Source of the DNA: CAYHCE01 sp964355015
Lineage (GTDB): Bacteria > Cyanobacteriota > Cyanobacteriia > PCC-6307 > Cyanobiaceae
Direction of reading: 5' to 3'
DNA length: 64,000 bases
Assembly: GCA_964355015.1 (NCBI GenBank)
Contig: CAYHCE010000008.1
Location: 1 to 64,000 of the forward strand
Shown here: one piece after another, positions 50,105 through 58,695 of the stretch
Layout of the letters: every line of letters begins with the position of its first letter
Numbering within the stretch: position 1 is the stretch's first letter
Notes under the pieces: model-generated
Told to the model about the DNA's origin: nothing
The model's database searches: none
What the model saw: the letters and a program-made list of their open reading frames with translations, nothing else
Translations under genes and position numbers: made by a program

Positions 50105-51360
50105 CCCGCAGCCTGCTCCTGCTGACGCAGGGCATGACGGGCCCGGTTGGCCCGGTCGACGGCCTCCGCAAGCACTTTCTCCTTGTCGATCAGCAGCTCG
50201 CCGGGCTGGTACTCCAGCAGGGCGGTGTTGAGGCCGATGCGGCCGCGGGCCGGATCGATCTGAGTGATCAGGGCCTTGACCCGGTCTCCCTGGTCGAACA
50301 CCTCGCGCAGATCCCGCAGGCTGCCGCCGGTGACGCAGGAGTGATGCAGCAGTCCACTGACGCCGCCGAGGTCGACGAAGAAGCCGTAGGGCTTCACGGA
50401 CACCACCTGCCCCTCCACCAGCTGACCCACTTCCAGCTCCGAGAAGCGGGCGGCCGTGGCGGCCCGCTTCTCGGAGAGCACCAGCTTGCGGGTCTCCGTG
50501 TTCACCTCCAGGAAGGCCACGCCGAGACTCTTGCCCACCAGGGCTTCGTGGTTCTCGCCGTCGAGAAGCTGAGAGCGGGGGATGAAGCCGCGCAGGCCCT
50601 CCAGATCGCAGGTGACCCCGCCTCGGTTGAAGCCGTTCACCTTCACCTGCACCACCTTGCCCTCCTTCTCCAGCTGCTTCACCTTCTCCCAGCTCTGCCG
50701 CAGGGCAAGCGCACGGGCGCTGACGGTGACCATACCGTCGGCGTTCTGCTCGCGGGTGACGAGTACCTGCACCGCCAGGCCCTTCGGAAAGCGCTCCTTG
50801 AGATTCGTGATCACACCGAGCCCGGCCTCCTTCTTGGGCATGAAGCCGGGGGCCTTGCCCCCGATATCCACGTACACCCCGTCGCTCTCGACGCCGATCA
50901 CGGTTCCACCCACCACCTCGCCGGTGGCCCCGACCGGTTCGTTCTCGTCGAGCGCCGCCAGGAAGGCCTCCTCGTCGAAGTCGAAGTCGTCGACGGTGCG
51001 GGCCGGGGTCGTGCCGGATGGTTCGCCCGGAGCGGGCCGAGAGGTTCCGGCGGCGGGGGCCTTGGCGCCGCGGCGGCCGGAGCGGCTGTCGGGACCCAGC
51101 AGATCGGCCATGGTCATCCCCTCGAGGCTGGCCGTTTCGAAGCGGTCGTCATCGGCCATCGGCGGCACACCCGGCGAAGGCGCCGGGGCCGGGGGCTGAG
51201 CTGTCACGGCGGTCATGACCCCCTCCGCTCCAGCGGCAGCCTGCTCCTGCTCCTCCTCCTTACGGCTGAGATACATGAGCTGCGGAGGCTTGCGCGGCGG
51301 CGCTGCATTCGGCTGGGGCCGGGGGCCAGCGGGGGGGACTGGACGCTGTGATCCGGCCAT
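50101..51360 (-). CDS. rps1b: S1-domain ribosomal protein (S1 paralog)
   Basis: This 419-aa protein has three S1 OB-folds, at about 150-210, 225-290 and 300-370. The first shows VGGTVIGVESDGVYVDIGGKAPGFMPKKEAG; the last shows VEGQVVSVKPYGFFVDLGGVSGLLHHSCVTGG. The 130-residue N-terminal part is disordered and rich in Ala/Pro/Gly. Known: cyanobacteria have two S1 paralogs, of which the longer is ribosomal and the shorter (rps1b, Nbp1-like) is less ribosome-bound. This one fits the second type by context, so the symbol is provisional. It overlaps the Tab2 gene (4 bases) and is divergent from the creatininase gene. Confidence 0.85.
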   Translation of the reverse strand: MAGSQRPVPPAGPRPQPNAAPPRKPPQLMYLSRKEEEQEQAAAGAEGVMTAVTAQPPAPAPSPGVPPMADDDRFETASLEGMTMADLLGPDSRSGRRGAKAPAAGTSRPAPGEPSGTTPARTVDDFDFDEEAFLAALDENEPVGATGEVVGGTVIGVESDGVYVDIGGKAPGFMPKKEAGLGVITNLKERFPKGLAVQVLVTREQNADGMVTVSARALALRQSWEKVKQLEKEGKVVQVKVNGFNRGGVTCDLEGLRGFIPRSQLLDGENHEALVGKSLGVAFLEVNTETRKLVLSEKRAATAARFSELEVGQLVEGQVVSVKPYGFFVDLGGVSGLLHHSCVTGGSLRDLREVFDQGDRVKALITQIDPARGRIGLNTALLEYQPGELLIDKEKVLAEAVDRANRARHALRQQEQAAG

Positions 51361-51412
51361 GAACCAGTGGGAACAGACAGCATCACACTGTAAGGATCGG
51401 GGACAGAGACAG

Positions 51413-52207
51413 ATGGGCGCACGACCACCTCACGCGTTGGAGTGTCTGAGCTGGCCGGCCGTTCGCGCTGCGGCAGCCCGGCCAGGCAGCACCGTGGTAT
51501 GGCCGTTCGGCGCCGTGGAGCAGCACGGACCCCATCTGCCGCTCGGCACTGATGCCCTGCTCGCTGAAAGGGTGCTGCAGGCCGTGTTCGAACGCCTTGC
51601 CCCCGATCTGCCGATCTGGAGGCTGCCCCTGTTCAGCCTTGGGTTCTCACCGGAGCATGGGGCGTTCCCCGGCACCCTCAGCCTGCCGGCGGAGGTGATG
51701 CTCCCGGTGGTGATGGCGGTAGGCAGGGATCTGGCCAGCGCCGGGTTCCAGCGTCTGGTGCTGTTCAACGCCCACGGTGGTCAGATCGCCCTGCTGCAGG
51801 TTGCGGCCCGGCAGCTGCGCGCCGCCCACCCCAGGCTGGCGGTGATGCCCTGCTTCCTGTGGAGCGGCCCGGAAGGGATCGCCGCCCTGCTGCCGGAACC
51901 CGAACGCAGCGACGGACTGCATGCGGGTCTGGCCGAAACCAGCCTGATGCTCCATCTCGCCCCCGAGCTCGTGGGCCCGGAGCGCCCCTGCGATGGTCAG
52001 CTGCGCCAGCCCCCCCCAGCGGGCTGGAGTCTGGAGGGGGCGGTGCCGAGCGCCTGGCTGACGTCCGACCTCTCCGCCAGCGGTGTGGTGGGCGATGCGG
52101 GCGCCGCCGACGCCGCGCTGGGCGCCGTGCTGTTCGAGCGGCTGGTGAGCGGCTGGACCGTGCTGCTGAGCGATCTGCTCTCCAGCACCTGGCCACCGCG
52201 GGGCTGA
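51413..52207 (+). CDS. creatininase-family amidohydrolase
   Basis: This 264-aa protein of the creatininase/creatinine amidohydrolase family has metal-binding motifs FGAVEQHGPHLPLGTDALLAE (E-x-H and D ligands), LFNAHGGQIALLQV and HAGLAETSLML. Known relatives hydrolyse creatinine, dipeptide-like substrates, or formamide-type bonds in riboflavin/F420 and mycofactocin pathways. In cyanobacteria the substrate is unknown. The ATG at 51413 is the first after the S1 divergent start region and fits the family N-terminus. ADO follows 56 bases later. Confidence 0.88.
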   Translation: MGARPPHALECLSWPAVRAAAARPGSTVVWPFGAVEQHGPHLPLGTDALLAERVLQAVFERLAPDLPIWRLPLFSLGFSPEHGAFPGTLSLPAEVMLPVVMAVGRDLASAGFQRLVLFNAHGGQIALLQVAARQLRAAHPRLAVMPCFLWSGPEGIAALLPEPERSDGLHAGLAETSLMLHLAPELVGPERPCDGQLRQPPPAGWSLEGAVPSAWLTSDLSASGVVGDAGAADAALGAVLFERLVSGWTVLLSDLLSSTWPPRG

Positions 52208-52263
52208 CCCGTTCTCGCCGGGGTGGTTACAGTCGTTCGACAAGACTCCCTGCCAGCACGGCC

Positions 52264-53019
52264 ATGCCCACCCTCGACAGCTCCACGGTTTCCTCCGCGG
52301 TGGCCTCCGCGTCCGGTGCCGGCGGTGGCCAAGAGGAACCGCTGGCCGGCCTGCCTGATTTCAGCAGCAGCGACTACAAAGACGCCTACAGCCGCATCAA
52401 CGCGATCGTGATCGAGGGGGAGCAGGAAGCCCACGACAACTACATCTCCCTCGGCAGCCTGATTCCTGAGCAGGCCGAGGAGCTGGCCCGGCTGGCGCGG
52501 ATGGAACTGAAGCACATGAAGGGGTTCACCGCCTGTGCCAACAACCTCGGCGTGACCGCCGACATGGCCTTCGCCCGGGAGTTCTTCTCTCCACTCCACG
52601 GCAACTTCCAGACGGCGCTGGCGGAAGGGAAGGTGGTGACCTGCCTGCTGATCCAGGCGATCCTGATCGAAGCTTTTGCCATCTCGGCCTACCACATCTA
52701 CATCCCCGTCGCCGATCCCTTCGCCCGCAGGATCACGGAGGGCGTCGTCAAGGACGAGTACACCCACCTCAACTATGGCCAGGAGTGGCTGAAGGCCAAC
52801 CTCGAGAGCTGCCGCGAGGAGCTGGAACAGGCCAACCGCGCCAACCTGCCCCTGGTGCGCCGGATGCTGGAGCAGGTGGCGGCCGACGCCGCCGTGCTTC
52901 ACATGGACCAGGAAGACCTGATGGCCGACTTCATGACCTCCTATCAGGAGGTGCTGACCGACATCGGCTTCAGCTCACGCGAGATCGCCCGTCTCGCGAC
53001 GGCCGCCCTGCTGGGCTGA
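52264..53019 (+). CDS. ado: aldehyde-deformylating oxygenase (alkane synthase)
   Basis: This 251-aa ferritin-like di-iron enzyme converts fatty aldehydes to alkanes plus formate. Ligands are visible: E51 (IVIEGEQEAHD), E81/H84 (ELKH), E136 (LIEAF) and E165/H168 (DEYTHL). LSLGSLIPEQ-like NYISLGSLIPEQAEELARLARMELKHMKGF is the family core. Length (231-251 aa) is normal, with about 20 extra N-terminal residues. The acyl-ACP reductase gene follows by 72 bases, the standard cyanobacterial arrangement. Product: C15/C17 alkanes or alkenes for membranes. Confidence 0.97.
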   Translation: MPTLDSSTVSSAVASASGAGGGQEEPLAGLPDFSSSDYKDAYSRINAIVIEGEQEAHDNYISLGSLIPEQAEELARLARMELKHMKGFTACANNLGVTADMAFAREFFSPLHGNFQTALAEGKVVTCLLIQAILIEAFAISAYHIYIPVADPFARRITEGVVKDEYTHLNYGQEWLKANLESCREELEQANRANLPLVRRMLEQVAADAAVLHMDQEDLMADFMTSYQEVLTDIGFSSREIARLATAALLG

Positions 53020-53091
53020 GCCCTTGCTGATGCCCGTGGCAGGATGTGTCCCCGGCGACAGCCGCCCTCCTTCAGCCCCCACCCCAGCTGC

Positions 53092-54138
53092 ATGTTCGGC
53101 CTGATCGGTCACTCCACGAGCCTGGATGAGGCGCGGAGCATGGCCCTTGAACTCGGCTATCCCGAATACGCCGAAGGGGACCTCGATATGTGGTGTGTGG
53201 CCCCACCCCAGCTCGTCGAGACGGTCTCGATCACCAGCCCCACAGGCCAGTGCATCCAGGGGGCCTACATCGATTCGGTCTTCGTGCCTGAGATGCTGAG
53301 CCGCTTCAAGACGGCGCGGCGCAAGGTGCTCAGTGCCATGGAGCTGGCCCAGAAGAACGGGATCAACATCACGGCGCTGGGCGGCTTCACCTCGATCATC
53401 TTCGAGAACTTCAAGCTGCTGAAGGAACGGCAGATCCGCAGCACCACGCTCGAATGGGAGCGCTTCACCACCGGCAACACCCACACCGCCTGGGTGATCG
53501 CCCAGCAGGTGGAACGCAACGCGCCGCTGCTCGGCATCGATCTGAACCAGGCCAGGGTCGCCGTTGTGGGAGCCACGGGGGATATCGGCAGTGCCGTCTG
53601 TCGCTGGCTGTGTCAGCGCACCGGTGTGGGCGAGCTGCTGCTGGTGGCCCGGCAGCAGCAGCCCCTGCTGGAACTCCAGAGCGAGCTCGGAGGCGGCAGG
53701 ATCCTCAGCCTGGAGGAGGCCTTGCCCGAGGCCGATGTCGTGGTCTGGGTGGCCAGCATGCCCCAGACCCTCACGATCGATCCGGCCCATCTGCGCAAGC
53801 CCTGCCTGATGATCGACGGCGGCTATCCCAAGAACCTCGACGCCAGGGTGGCTGGTGACGGAGTCCACGTCCTCAAGGGCGGCATCGTGGAGTTCTGGCA
53901 GGACATCGGCTGGCAGATGATGAAAGTGGCAGAAATGGAGAATCCCGATCGCCAGCTGTTCGCCTGTTTTGCCGAGGCGATCCTGCTGGAGTTCGAGGAG
54001 ATTCACACCAACTTCAGCTGGGGTCGCAACAACATCTCCCTGGCGAACATGGAACGGATCGGTGAGGCCTCCCTGCGTCACGGTTTCCGGGCCATCGGCC
54101 TGAACCCTGCCCAGATCGGCCAGCTCGTGGCCGTCTGA
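53092..54138 (+). CDS. aar: long-chain acyl-ACP reductase
   Basis: This 348-aa protein reduces acyl-ACP to the aldehyde used by ADO. The Rossmann motif VAVVGATGDIGSAVC, TLEWERFTTGNTHTAWVI, LGGFTSIIFENF and MIDGGYPKNLD are typical. The ATG at 53092 gives the conserved start MFGLIGHSTSLDEAR. It links the preceding ADO with accA, which follows in the same direction (91 bases). Together with ADO it gives the cyanobacterial hydrocarbon pathway. Confidence 0.97.
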   Translation: MFGLIGHSTSLDEARSMALELGYPEYAEGDLDMWCVAPPQLVETVSITSPTGQCIQGAYIDSVFVPEMLSRFKTARRKVLSAMELAQKNGINITALGGFTSIIFENFKLLKERQIRSTTLEWERFTTGNTHTAWVIAQQVERNAPLLGIDLNQARVAVVGATGDIGSAVCRWLCQRTGVGELLLVARQQQPLLELQSELGGGRILSLEEALPEADVVVWVASMPQTLTIDPAHLRKPCLMIDGGYPKNLDARVAGDGVHVLKGGIVEFWQDIGWQMMKVAEMENPDRQLFACFAEAILLEFEEIHTNFSWGRNNISLANMERIGEASLRHGFRAIGLNPAQIGQLVAV

Positions 54139-54229
54139 CGATCCCCGTCCCACGGAGCTGATGGTTCCTTCGAGGGAGCCCATGCCCCGCACTCGCCCAA
54201 GGCCTCGCGCCCCCTCGCCCCTGACTCCC

Positions 54230-55219
54230 ATGGCCCGCCGCCCCCTGCTCGAGTTCGAGAAACCCCTGGTCGAACTGGAGGAGCAGATCGAGCAGATCCG
54301 CCAGCTGGCCAAGGATTCGGAAGTGGATGTGAGCCAGCAGCTGCTGCAGCTGGAAACCCTCGCCGCTCGCCGGCGAGAGGAGATATTCAACGCTCTCACC
54401 CCGGCCCAGAAGATCCAGGTGGCGCGCCATCCCCAGCGCCCCAGCACGCTCGATTACATCCAGATCCTCACCGAGGACTGGTTCGAACTGCACGGGGACC
54501 GCCGCGGTTCCGACGACCAGGCCCTGGTGGGTGGTGTCGGCCGCATCGGTGATCAGGGGGTGGTGCTGCTCGGCCACCAGAAGGGGCGCGACACCAAGGA
54601 GAATGTGGCCCGCAATTTCGGCATGGCCTCGCCCGGCGGCTACCGCAAGGCCATGCGCCTGATGGAGCATGCCGATCGCTTCCGGCTGCCGATCCTGAGC
54701 TTCATCGACACCCCGGGGGCCTATGCGGGCGTTCTGGCTGAGGAACAGGGCCAGGGCGAGGCCATCGCCGTGAACCTGCGGGAGATGTTCCGCCTGCGGG
54801 TGCCGGTGCTGGCCACGGTGATCGGAGAGGGGGGGTCGGGGGGGGCGCTCGGTATCGGCGTGGCCGACCGGCTGCTGATGTTCGAGCACAGCGTCTACAC
54901 CGTGGCCAGCCCGGAGGCCTGCGCTTCCATCCTGTGGCGGGATGCGGCCAAGGCCCCGGCGGCAGCGGCAGCCCTGCGGATCACCGCCGCCGATCTGCTC
55001 CAGCTGGGTGTGATCGATGCCGTGCTGCCGGAACCCTCCGGAGGCAATCACTGGGCTCCCCTGCAGGCGGCCGAGACCCTCAAGGCCGCCCTGATGGAGC
55101 AACTGCAGGAGCTTCAGCGGTTGAGCGTGGCAGAGCTGCTCGAGCAGCGCTACGCCAAGTTCCGCCGCATGGGCCGCGTGCTGGAGGCAGGGGCCACGGA
55201 TTCTTCCCTCAGCTCTTAA
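54230..55219 (+). CDS. accA: acetyl-CoA carboxylase carboxyltransferase, alpha subunit
   Basis: This 329-aa protein forms, with AccD, the carboxyltransferase that makes malonyl-CoA, the first committed step of fatty-acid synthesis. Signature: N-terminal helix FEKPLVELEEQIEQIRQLAK, VQVARHPQRPSTLDYI, FIDTPGAYAG and the glycine-rich GEGGSGGALGIGVAD oxyanion-hole segment, then ASILWRDAAKAPAAAAALRITA. Start at the ATG 54230; an in-frame upstream ATG (54161) would add a proline/arginine-rich tail not seen in the family. Its place next to ADO/AAR is conserved in cyanobacteria. Confidence 0.97.
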   Translation: MARRPLLEFEKPLVELEEQIEQIRQLAKDSEVDVSQQLLQLETLAARRREEIFNALTPAQKIQVARHPQRPSTLDYIQILTEDWFELHGDRRGSDDQALVGGVGRIGDQGVVLLGHQKGRDTKENVARNFGMASPGGYRKAMRLMEHADRFRLPILSFIDTPGAYAGVLAEEQGQGEAIAVNLREMFRLRVPVLATVIGEGGSGGALGIGVADRLLMFEHSVYTVASPEACASILWRDAAKAPAAAAALRITAADLLQLGVIDAVLPEPSGGNHWAPLQAAETLKAALMEQLQELQRLSVAELLEQRYAKFRRMGRVLEAGATDSSLSS

Positions 55220-55243
55220 GGTTCCCTCCGTTAGGCGAACCCG

Positions 55244-55954
55244 TTGGCTGCTGTTCTGATCACGGGTGCTTCCCGGGGCATAGGTGCGGCGGCTGCCCGG
55301 CGCTTCGCTGCCGCCGGCTGGGATCTGCTGCTGCTGGCGCGATCCGGCGAGGATCTTCAGTCCGTCGCGGCTCCCCTGCGCGAGGGCGGGCGCAGGGTGG
55401 AGTGCCTCAGCCTCGATCTGAGCGATCCCGAGCTGATCGCCCCCGCCCTCGGCAACCTGCTGGGACGGGGACTGGATCCATCGGTGGTGATCAACAACGC
55501 CGGTGCGGCTTACACCGGATCGCTGGCGGAGATGGAACTGGGGCGCTGGCAATGGCTGCTGCAGCTCAATCTCACCAGCGTCTTCCAGCTCTGCCAGGGC
55601 GTTCTGCCGCTGCTGCGCTCGGCAGGCGGCGGGATGATCATCAACGTCAGCAGCCATGCGGCCCGCAGCGCCTTCCCCGATTGGGGGGCTTACTGCACCA
55701 CCAAGGCCGCTCTGGAATCGTTCAGCCGCTGCCTGGCGGTCGAGGAACGGCCCCATGGGATCCGTGTCAGCACGCTCACGCTCGGAGCGGTGGATACACC
55801 GCTCTGGGTGACGGAAACCGTCCACAGTTCCTTCGATCGGCGTGCCATGCTTGACCCCGATCAAGCCGCGGATGCCCTGCTGTTCCTCGCTCAGCAGCCT
55901 CCGTCCCAGGTGGTGGAGGACCTGACCCTCATGCCCGCCTCCGGCGTCCTCTGA
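55244..55954 (+). CDS. short-chain dehydrogenase/reductase
   Basis: This 236-aa SDR has the TGxxxGIG cofactor loop (VLITGASRGIGAAAARRFA), NNAG (VINNAGAAYTG), the S-x-Y-K catalytic set (IINVSSHAARSAFPDWGAYCTTKAALESFSRCLA) and a substrate loop, PLWVTETVHSSFDRRA. The start is a TTG at 55244, fixed by the first strand. It sits between accA and folE in a conserved cyanobacterial run. Substrate unknown; the neighbours suggest fatty-acid or pterin metabolism, but neither is proven. Confidence 0.92.
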   Translation: MAAVLITGASRGIGAAAARRFAAAGWDLLLLARSGEDLQSVAAPLREGGRRVECLSLDLSDPELIAPALGNLLGRGLDPSVVINNAGAAYTGSLAEMELGRWQWLLQLNLTSVFQLCQGVLPLLRSAGGGMIINVSSHAARSAFPDWGAYCTTKAALESFSRCLAVEERPHGIRVSTLTLGAVDTPLWVTETVHSSFDRRAMLDPDQAADALLFLAQQPPSQVVEDLTLMPASGVL

Positions 55955-55961
55955 GTCTTCC

Positions 55962-56705
55962 ATGACCTCCACCCTTCCCCCCAGCCAGTTCTCCAGAGCC
56001 ATCACTCCGGAGGCAGGCCCCAGCCCGGTCAGTCTGCGCATCCGGGAGCGCCTGCAACAGGCCGGCGTCTCCTTCTTCGCCAACGACAACGTGGCGGACT
56101 ACCTGCTTGAAGGTGAGCTGGAGCAGCTGGAGATCGAAGTCGCCGGCAAGGTGCGCGAAATGCTGCGCAGCCTCGTGATCGACATCGACAATGACCACAA
56201 CACCGAGGAAACAGCCGAGCGGGTCGCACGGATGTATCTGCAGGAAGTGTTCAAAGGTCGCTATCACAAGCAGCCCAAGATCGCCAGTTTTCCTAACGTC
56301 AAGAAGCTGGATGAGATCTACACCGTGGGGCCGATCTCGATCCGCTCAGCCTGCTCTCACCATCTGGTGCCGATCCTGGGCAACTGCTGGATCGGGATCA
56401 AGCCCGGTGATCGCGTCATCGGCCTCTCCAAGTTCGCCCGGGTGGCCGACTGGGTCTTCTCCCGTCCCCACATCCAGGAGGAAGCGGTGATGATCCTGGC
56501 CGACGAGATCGAGCGCCTCTGCATGCCCCAGGGACTGGCGATCCTGGTCAAGGCGCAGCACTACTGCATGAAATGGCGGGGCGTCAAGGAACCCCAGACC
56601 AGCATGGTCAACTCCGTGGTCCGTGGCGACTTCCGCCACGATCCGAGCCTGAAGCAGGAGTTCTTCGAGCTGGTCCGGCAGCAGGAGTCGATGCTTTCGA
56701 CCTGA
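55962..56705 (+). CDS. folE: GTP cyclohydrolase I
   Basis: This 247-aa enzyme turns GTP into 7,8-dihydroneopterin triphosphate for folate and, in cyanobacteria, pterin glycosides. Zinc ligands lie in SACSHHLVPILGNCWIGIKP (Cys, His) and AQHYCMKWRG (Cys). IERLCMPQGLAILVKA and VVRGDFRHDPSLKQEFFEL are typical. Eight bases after the SDR stop. Confidence 0.97.
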   Translation: MTSTLPPSQFSRAITPEAGPSPVSLRIRERLQQAGVSFFANDNVADYLLEGELEQLEIEVAGKVREMLRSLVIDIDNDHNTEETAERVARMYLQEVFKGRYHKQPKIASFPNVKKLDEIYTVGPISIRSACSHHLVPILGNCWIGIKPGDRVIGLSKFARVADWVFSRPHIQEEAVMILADEIERLCMPQGLAILVKAQHYCMKWRGVKEPQTSMVNSVVRGDFRHDPSLKQEFFELVRQQESMLST

Positions 56706-56739
56706 GTCCCTTGCTTGCTGCCCTGTCGTTTGAAGGCCC

Positions 56740-57387
56740 TCAGCCCGCTTCCCTCACGGCGTGTACCAGCTGTTCAACCCGCTCCAGGTTTTTTTCTCCG
56801 GGGAATACCTCCACCCCACTGGAAGCGTCCAGTCCGAAGGGGCTCAGATCCCGGAGAACCCCTGCCGCGTTCTCCGGGGTGATGCCGCCAGCCAGCCACC
56901 AGGGCAGGCCCGGCTCAAAGCCGCGCAACCACTCGACAGGCAGCCGCTGGCCGCTTCCGCCCAGCTGGTCGGGCACCCAGGCGTCGAGCAGCACGGCTTC
57001 CACCACTCCCAGATACCCCCGGGCGCGCTCCAGATCCTCTGGGCTGCGGATGCGCAGAGCCTTCCAGAGTGCACAACCCAGCTCTCGCCCCAGGGCCTCG
57101 CAGCGAGCGGGGGATTCCTGGCCATGCAACTGCACGACCTGATGGCCCCGGCTGGGGGATAGCTGCTCCAGCTCCTCGTTGGCCGGATTCGCCACCACCA
57201 GCACGCCACGACAGGCGGGGCGTGCCTGGGCCATGGCCGCGAACAGGCTCGGTCGTGCCTCCGGCTCGAGCCAGCGCGGGGACGAACGTACCGCGATCAC
57301 CCCGACGGCATCCACCCCCAGAGTCGCCACGGCGGCCGCCTGGCGTGCCGAACGCAGACCGCAGATTTTCAGCTGGGGGACGCTCAC
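56740..57387 (-). CDS. trpF: phosphoribosylanthranilate isomerase
   Basis: This 215-aa (beta/alpha)8 barrel of tryptophan synthesis has the start KICGLRSARQAAAVATLGVDAVGVIAVRSSPRW with the catalytic Cys (KICG), VQLHGQESP, LLDAWV and WLAGGITPENAAGVL. In the family the substrate loop is GGTGxxFDW; here DAWVPDQLGGSGQRLPVEWLRGF serves that role. Convergent with folE across 34 bases; divergent from the M50 protease gene. Confidence 0.95.
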   Translation of the reverse strand: MSVPQLKICGLRSARQAAAVATLGVDAVGVIAVRSSPRWLEPEARPSLFAAMAQARPACRGVLVVANPANEELEQLSPSRGHQVVQLHGQESPARCEALGRELGCALWKALRIRSPEDLERARGYLGVVEAVLLDAWVPDQLGGSGQRLPVEWLRGFEPGLPWWLAGGITPENAAGVLRDLSPFGLDASSGVEVFPGEKNLERVEQLVHAVREAG

Positions 57388-57468
57388 GGCAGGAACGGCG
57401 CTGCAGCCTTTCTAGGATCGGGGTTACACGTCCTCGGGTCCCCCTGAGGCACCGCCGGGATCGGACGC

Positions 57469-58695
57469 GTGGGCGACGGATGGCAGCTGTTCAAGATTCG
57501 AGGCATTCCCCTGCGGATCCATCCCAGCTGGTTCCTGATCGTCGTGCTGGCGACCATGGGATTCCAGCAGCAGTACGCCGCCCGGCTTGCCGGACAGGCC
57601 TCGCCCGGCATTCTCTGGTTGCTGTCGCTCGGTACGGCCCTGCTCCTGTTCGTCTCGGTGCTGCTGCATGAGCTGGGGCATTCACTGGTGGCGATCGCCC
57701 ACGGGGTGAAGGTGCGCAGCATCACCCTGTTCCTGCTGGGGGGCGTCGCCAGCGTGGAACGGGAATGCAGCACCGCCATGGGTGCCTTCCAGGTGGCGGC
57801 GGCGGGCCCCCTGGTCAGCCTGCTGCTTGCTGTGCTGCTGCTGGCCGGCAGCCATGGCGTCTCCCACCTCTCCCCTCTGCTCGGCGAAATGGTGGGCCAG
57901 CTGGGGGCTCTCAACCTGGTGCTCGCCCTGTTCAATCTCCTGCCCGGCCTGCCCCTTGACGGCGGCCTGATCCTCAAGGCGCTGGTATGGCAGTGGACCG
58001 GCAGCCAGCGACGGGGCATCCAGGTGGCGGCTGCCAGTGGTCGTTTCCTCTCCCTGATGGCGGTGGGAATGGGAACGCTGCTGGTGCTCAGAGGTGCAGG
58101 CTTCGGGGCGTTCTGGCTGATCCTTCTGGGCTGGTTCGGCTTGGGGGCCTCCCGCAACCAGATGCAACTGCTGGCGGTGCAGAAAGCCCTCAGGGAGCTG
58201 ACGGTGCGGGAGGTCGCACGACGACGCTTCCGCGTTCTCGAGGCCGACACCAGCCTGCGGGAACTCAGCCGGATCCGGCGCAGCGAGACCAGCGGTCCGA
58301 CCGACTGGGTGCTGGTCTGCGACCGCGGGCGCTGGAAGGGCGTGATCGATGACGAGCCCTTGCAGAACCTGCCTGTGCAGCGCTGGGACCTGGAGCGCGT
58401 GGGCGACCATCACAAGCCCCTCACCAGCCTGCCCACGATTCAGGATGATGCACCTCTCTGGCGTGCCGCCGTTCAGCTCGATGAGCCAGGCGTCGACCGC
58501 CTGCTGGTGCTCGGCTCCGCCGGCCTGCCCACCGGCACCGTCGAGCGACCGGAGATCTCGGAAGCGGTGTTGGGCCGTCTCGGCCTGCGGCTCCCGCCAC
58601 CGCTGCTGGAGGCGGCGCGGCGCCAGGGTGCCTATCCGCTCGGTATGGCCCTGGGTCAGGTGGCACGAGGCATGGCGGATGGCGGCGATGTGTAG
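57469..58695 (+). CDS. M50 site-2-type intramembrane protease with CBS-like tail
   Basis: This 408-aa protein has about six transmembrane helices. HExxH is at H67-H71 (VLLHELGHSLVAI), and the second metal-site motif NLLPGLPLDGG is near residue 163. The C-terminal soluble part (about 245-400) resembles CBS/cystathionine-beta-synthase-like regions (VREVARRRFRVLEADTSLREL, VLVCDRGRWKGVIDD). Known: S2P proteases cleave membrane-bound anti-sigma factors or transcription factors. The start (GTG 57469) is in-frame with the family RIHPSW segment. Its end overlaps the lplA end by 40 bases in convergent direction. Confidence 0.9.
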   Translation: MGDGWQLFKIRGIPLRIHPSWFLIVVLATMGFQQQYAARLAGQASPGILWLLSLGTALLLFVSVLLHELGHSLVAIAHGVKVRSITLFLLGGVASVERECSTAMGAFQVAAAGPLVSLLLAVLLLAGSHGVSHLSPLLGEMVGQLGALNLVLALFNLLPGLPLDGGLILKALVWQWTGSQRRGIQVAAASGRFLSLMAVGMGTLLVLRGAGFGAFWLILLGWFGLGASRNQMQLLAVQKALRELTVREVARRRFRVLEADTSLRELSRIRRSETSGPTDWVLVCDRGRWKGVIDDEPLQNLPVQRWDLERVGDHHKPLTSLPTIQDDAPLWRAAVQLDEPGVDRLLVLGSAGLPTGTVERPEISEAVLGRLGLRLPPPLLEAARRQGAYPLGMALGQVARGMADGGDV

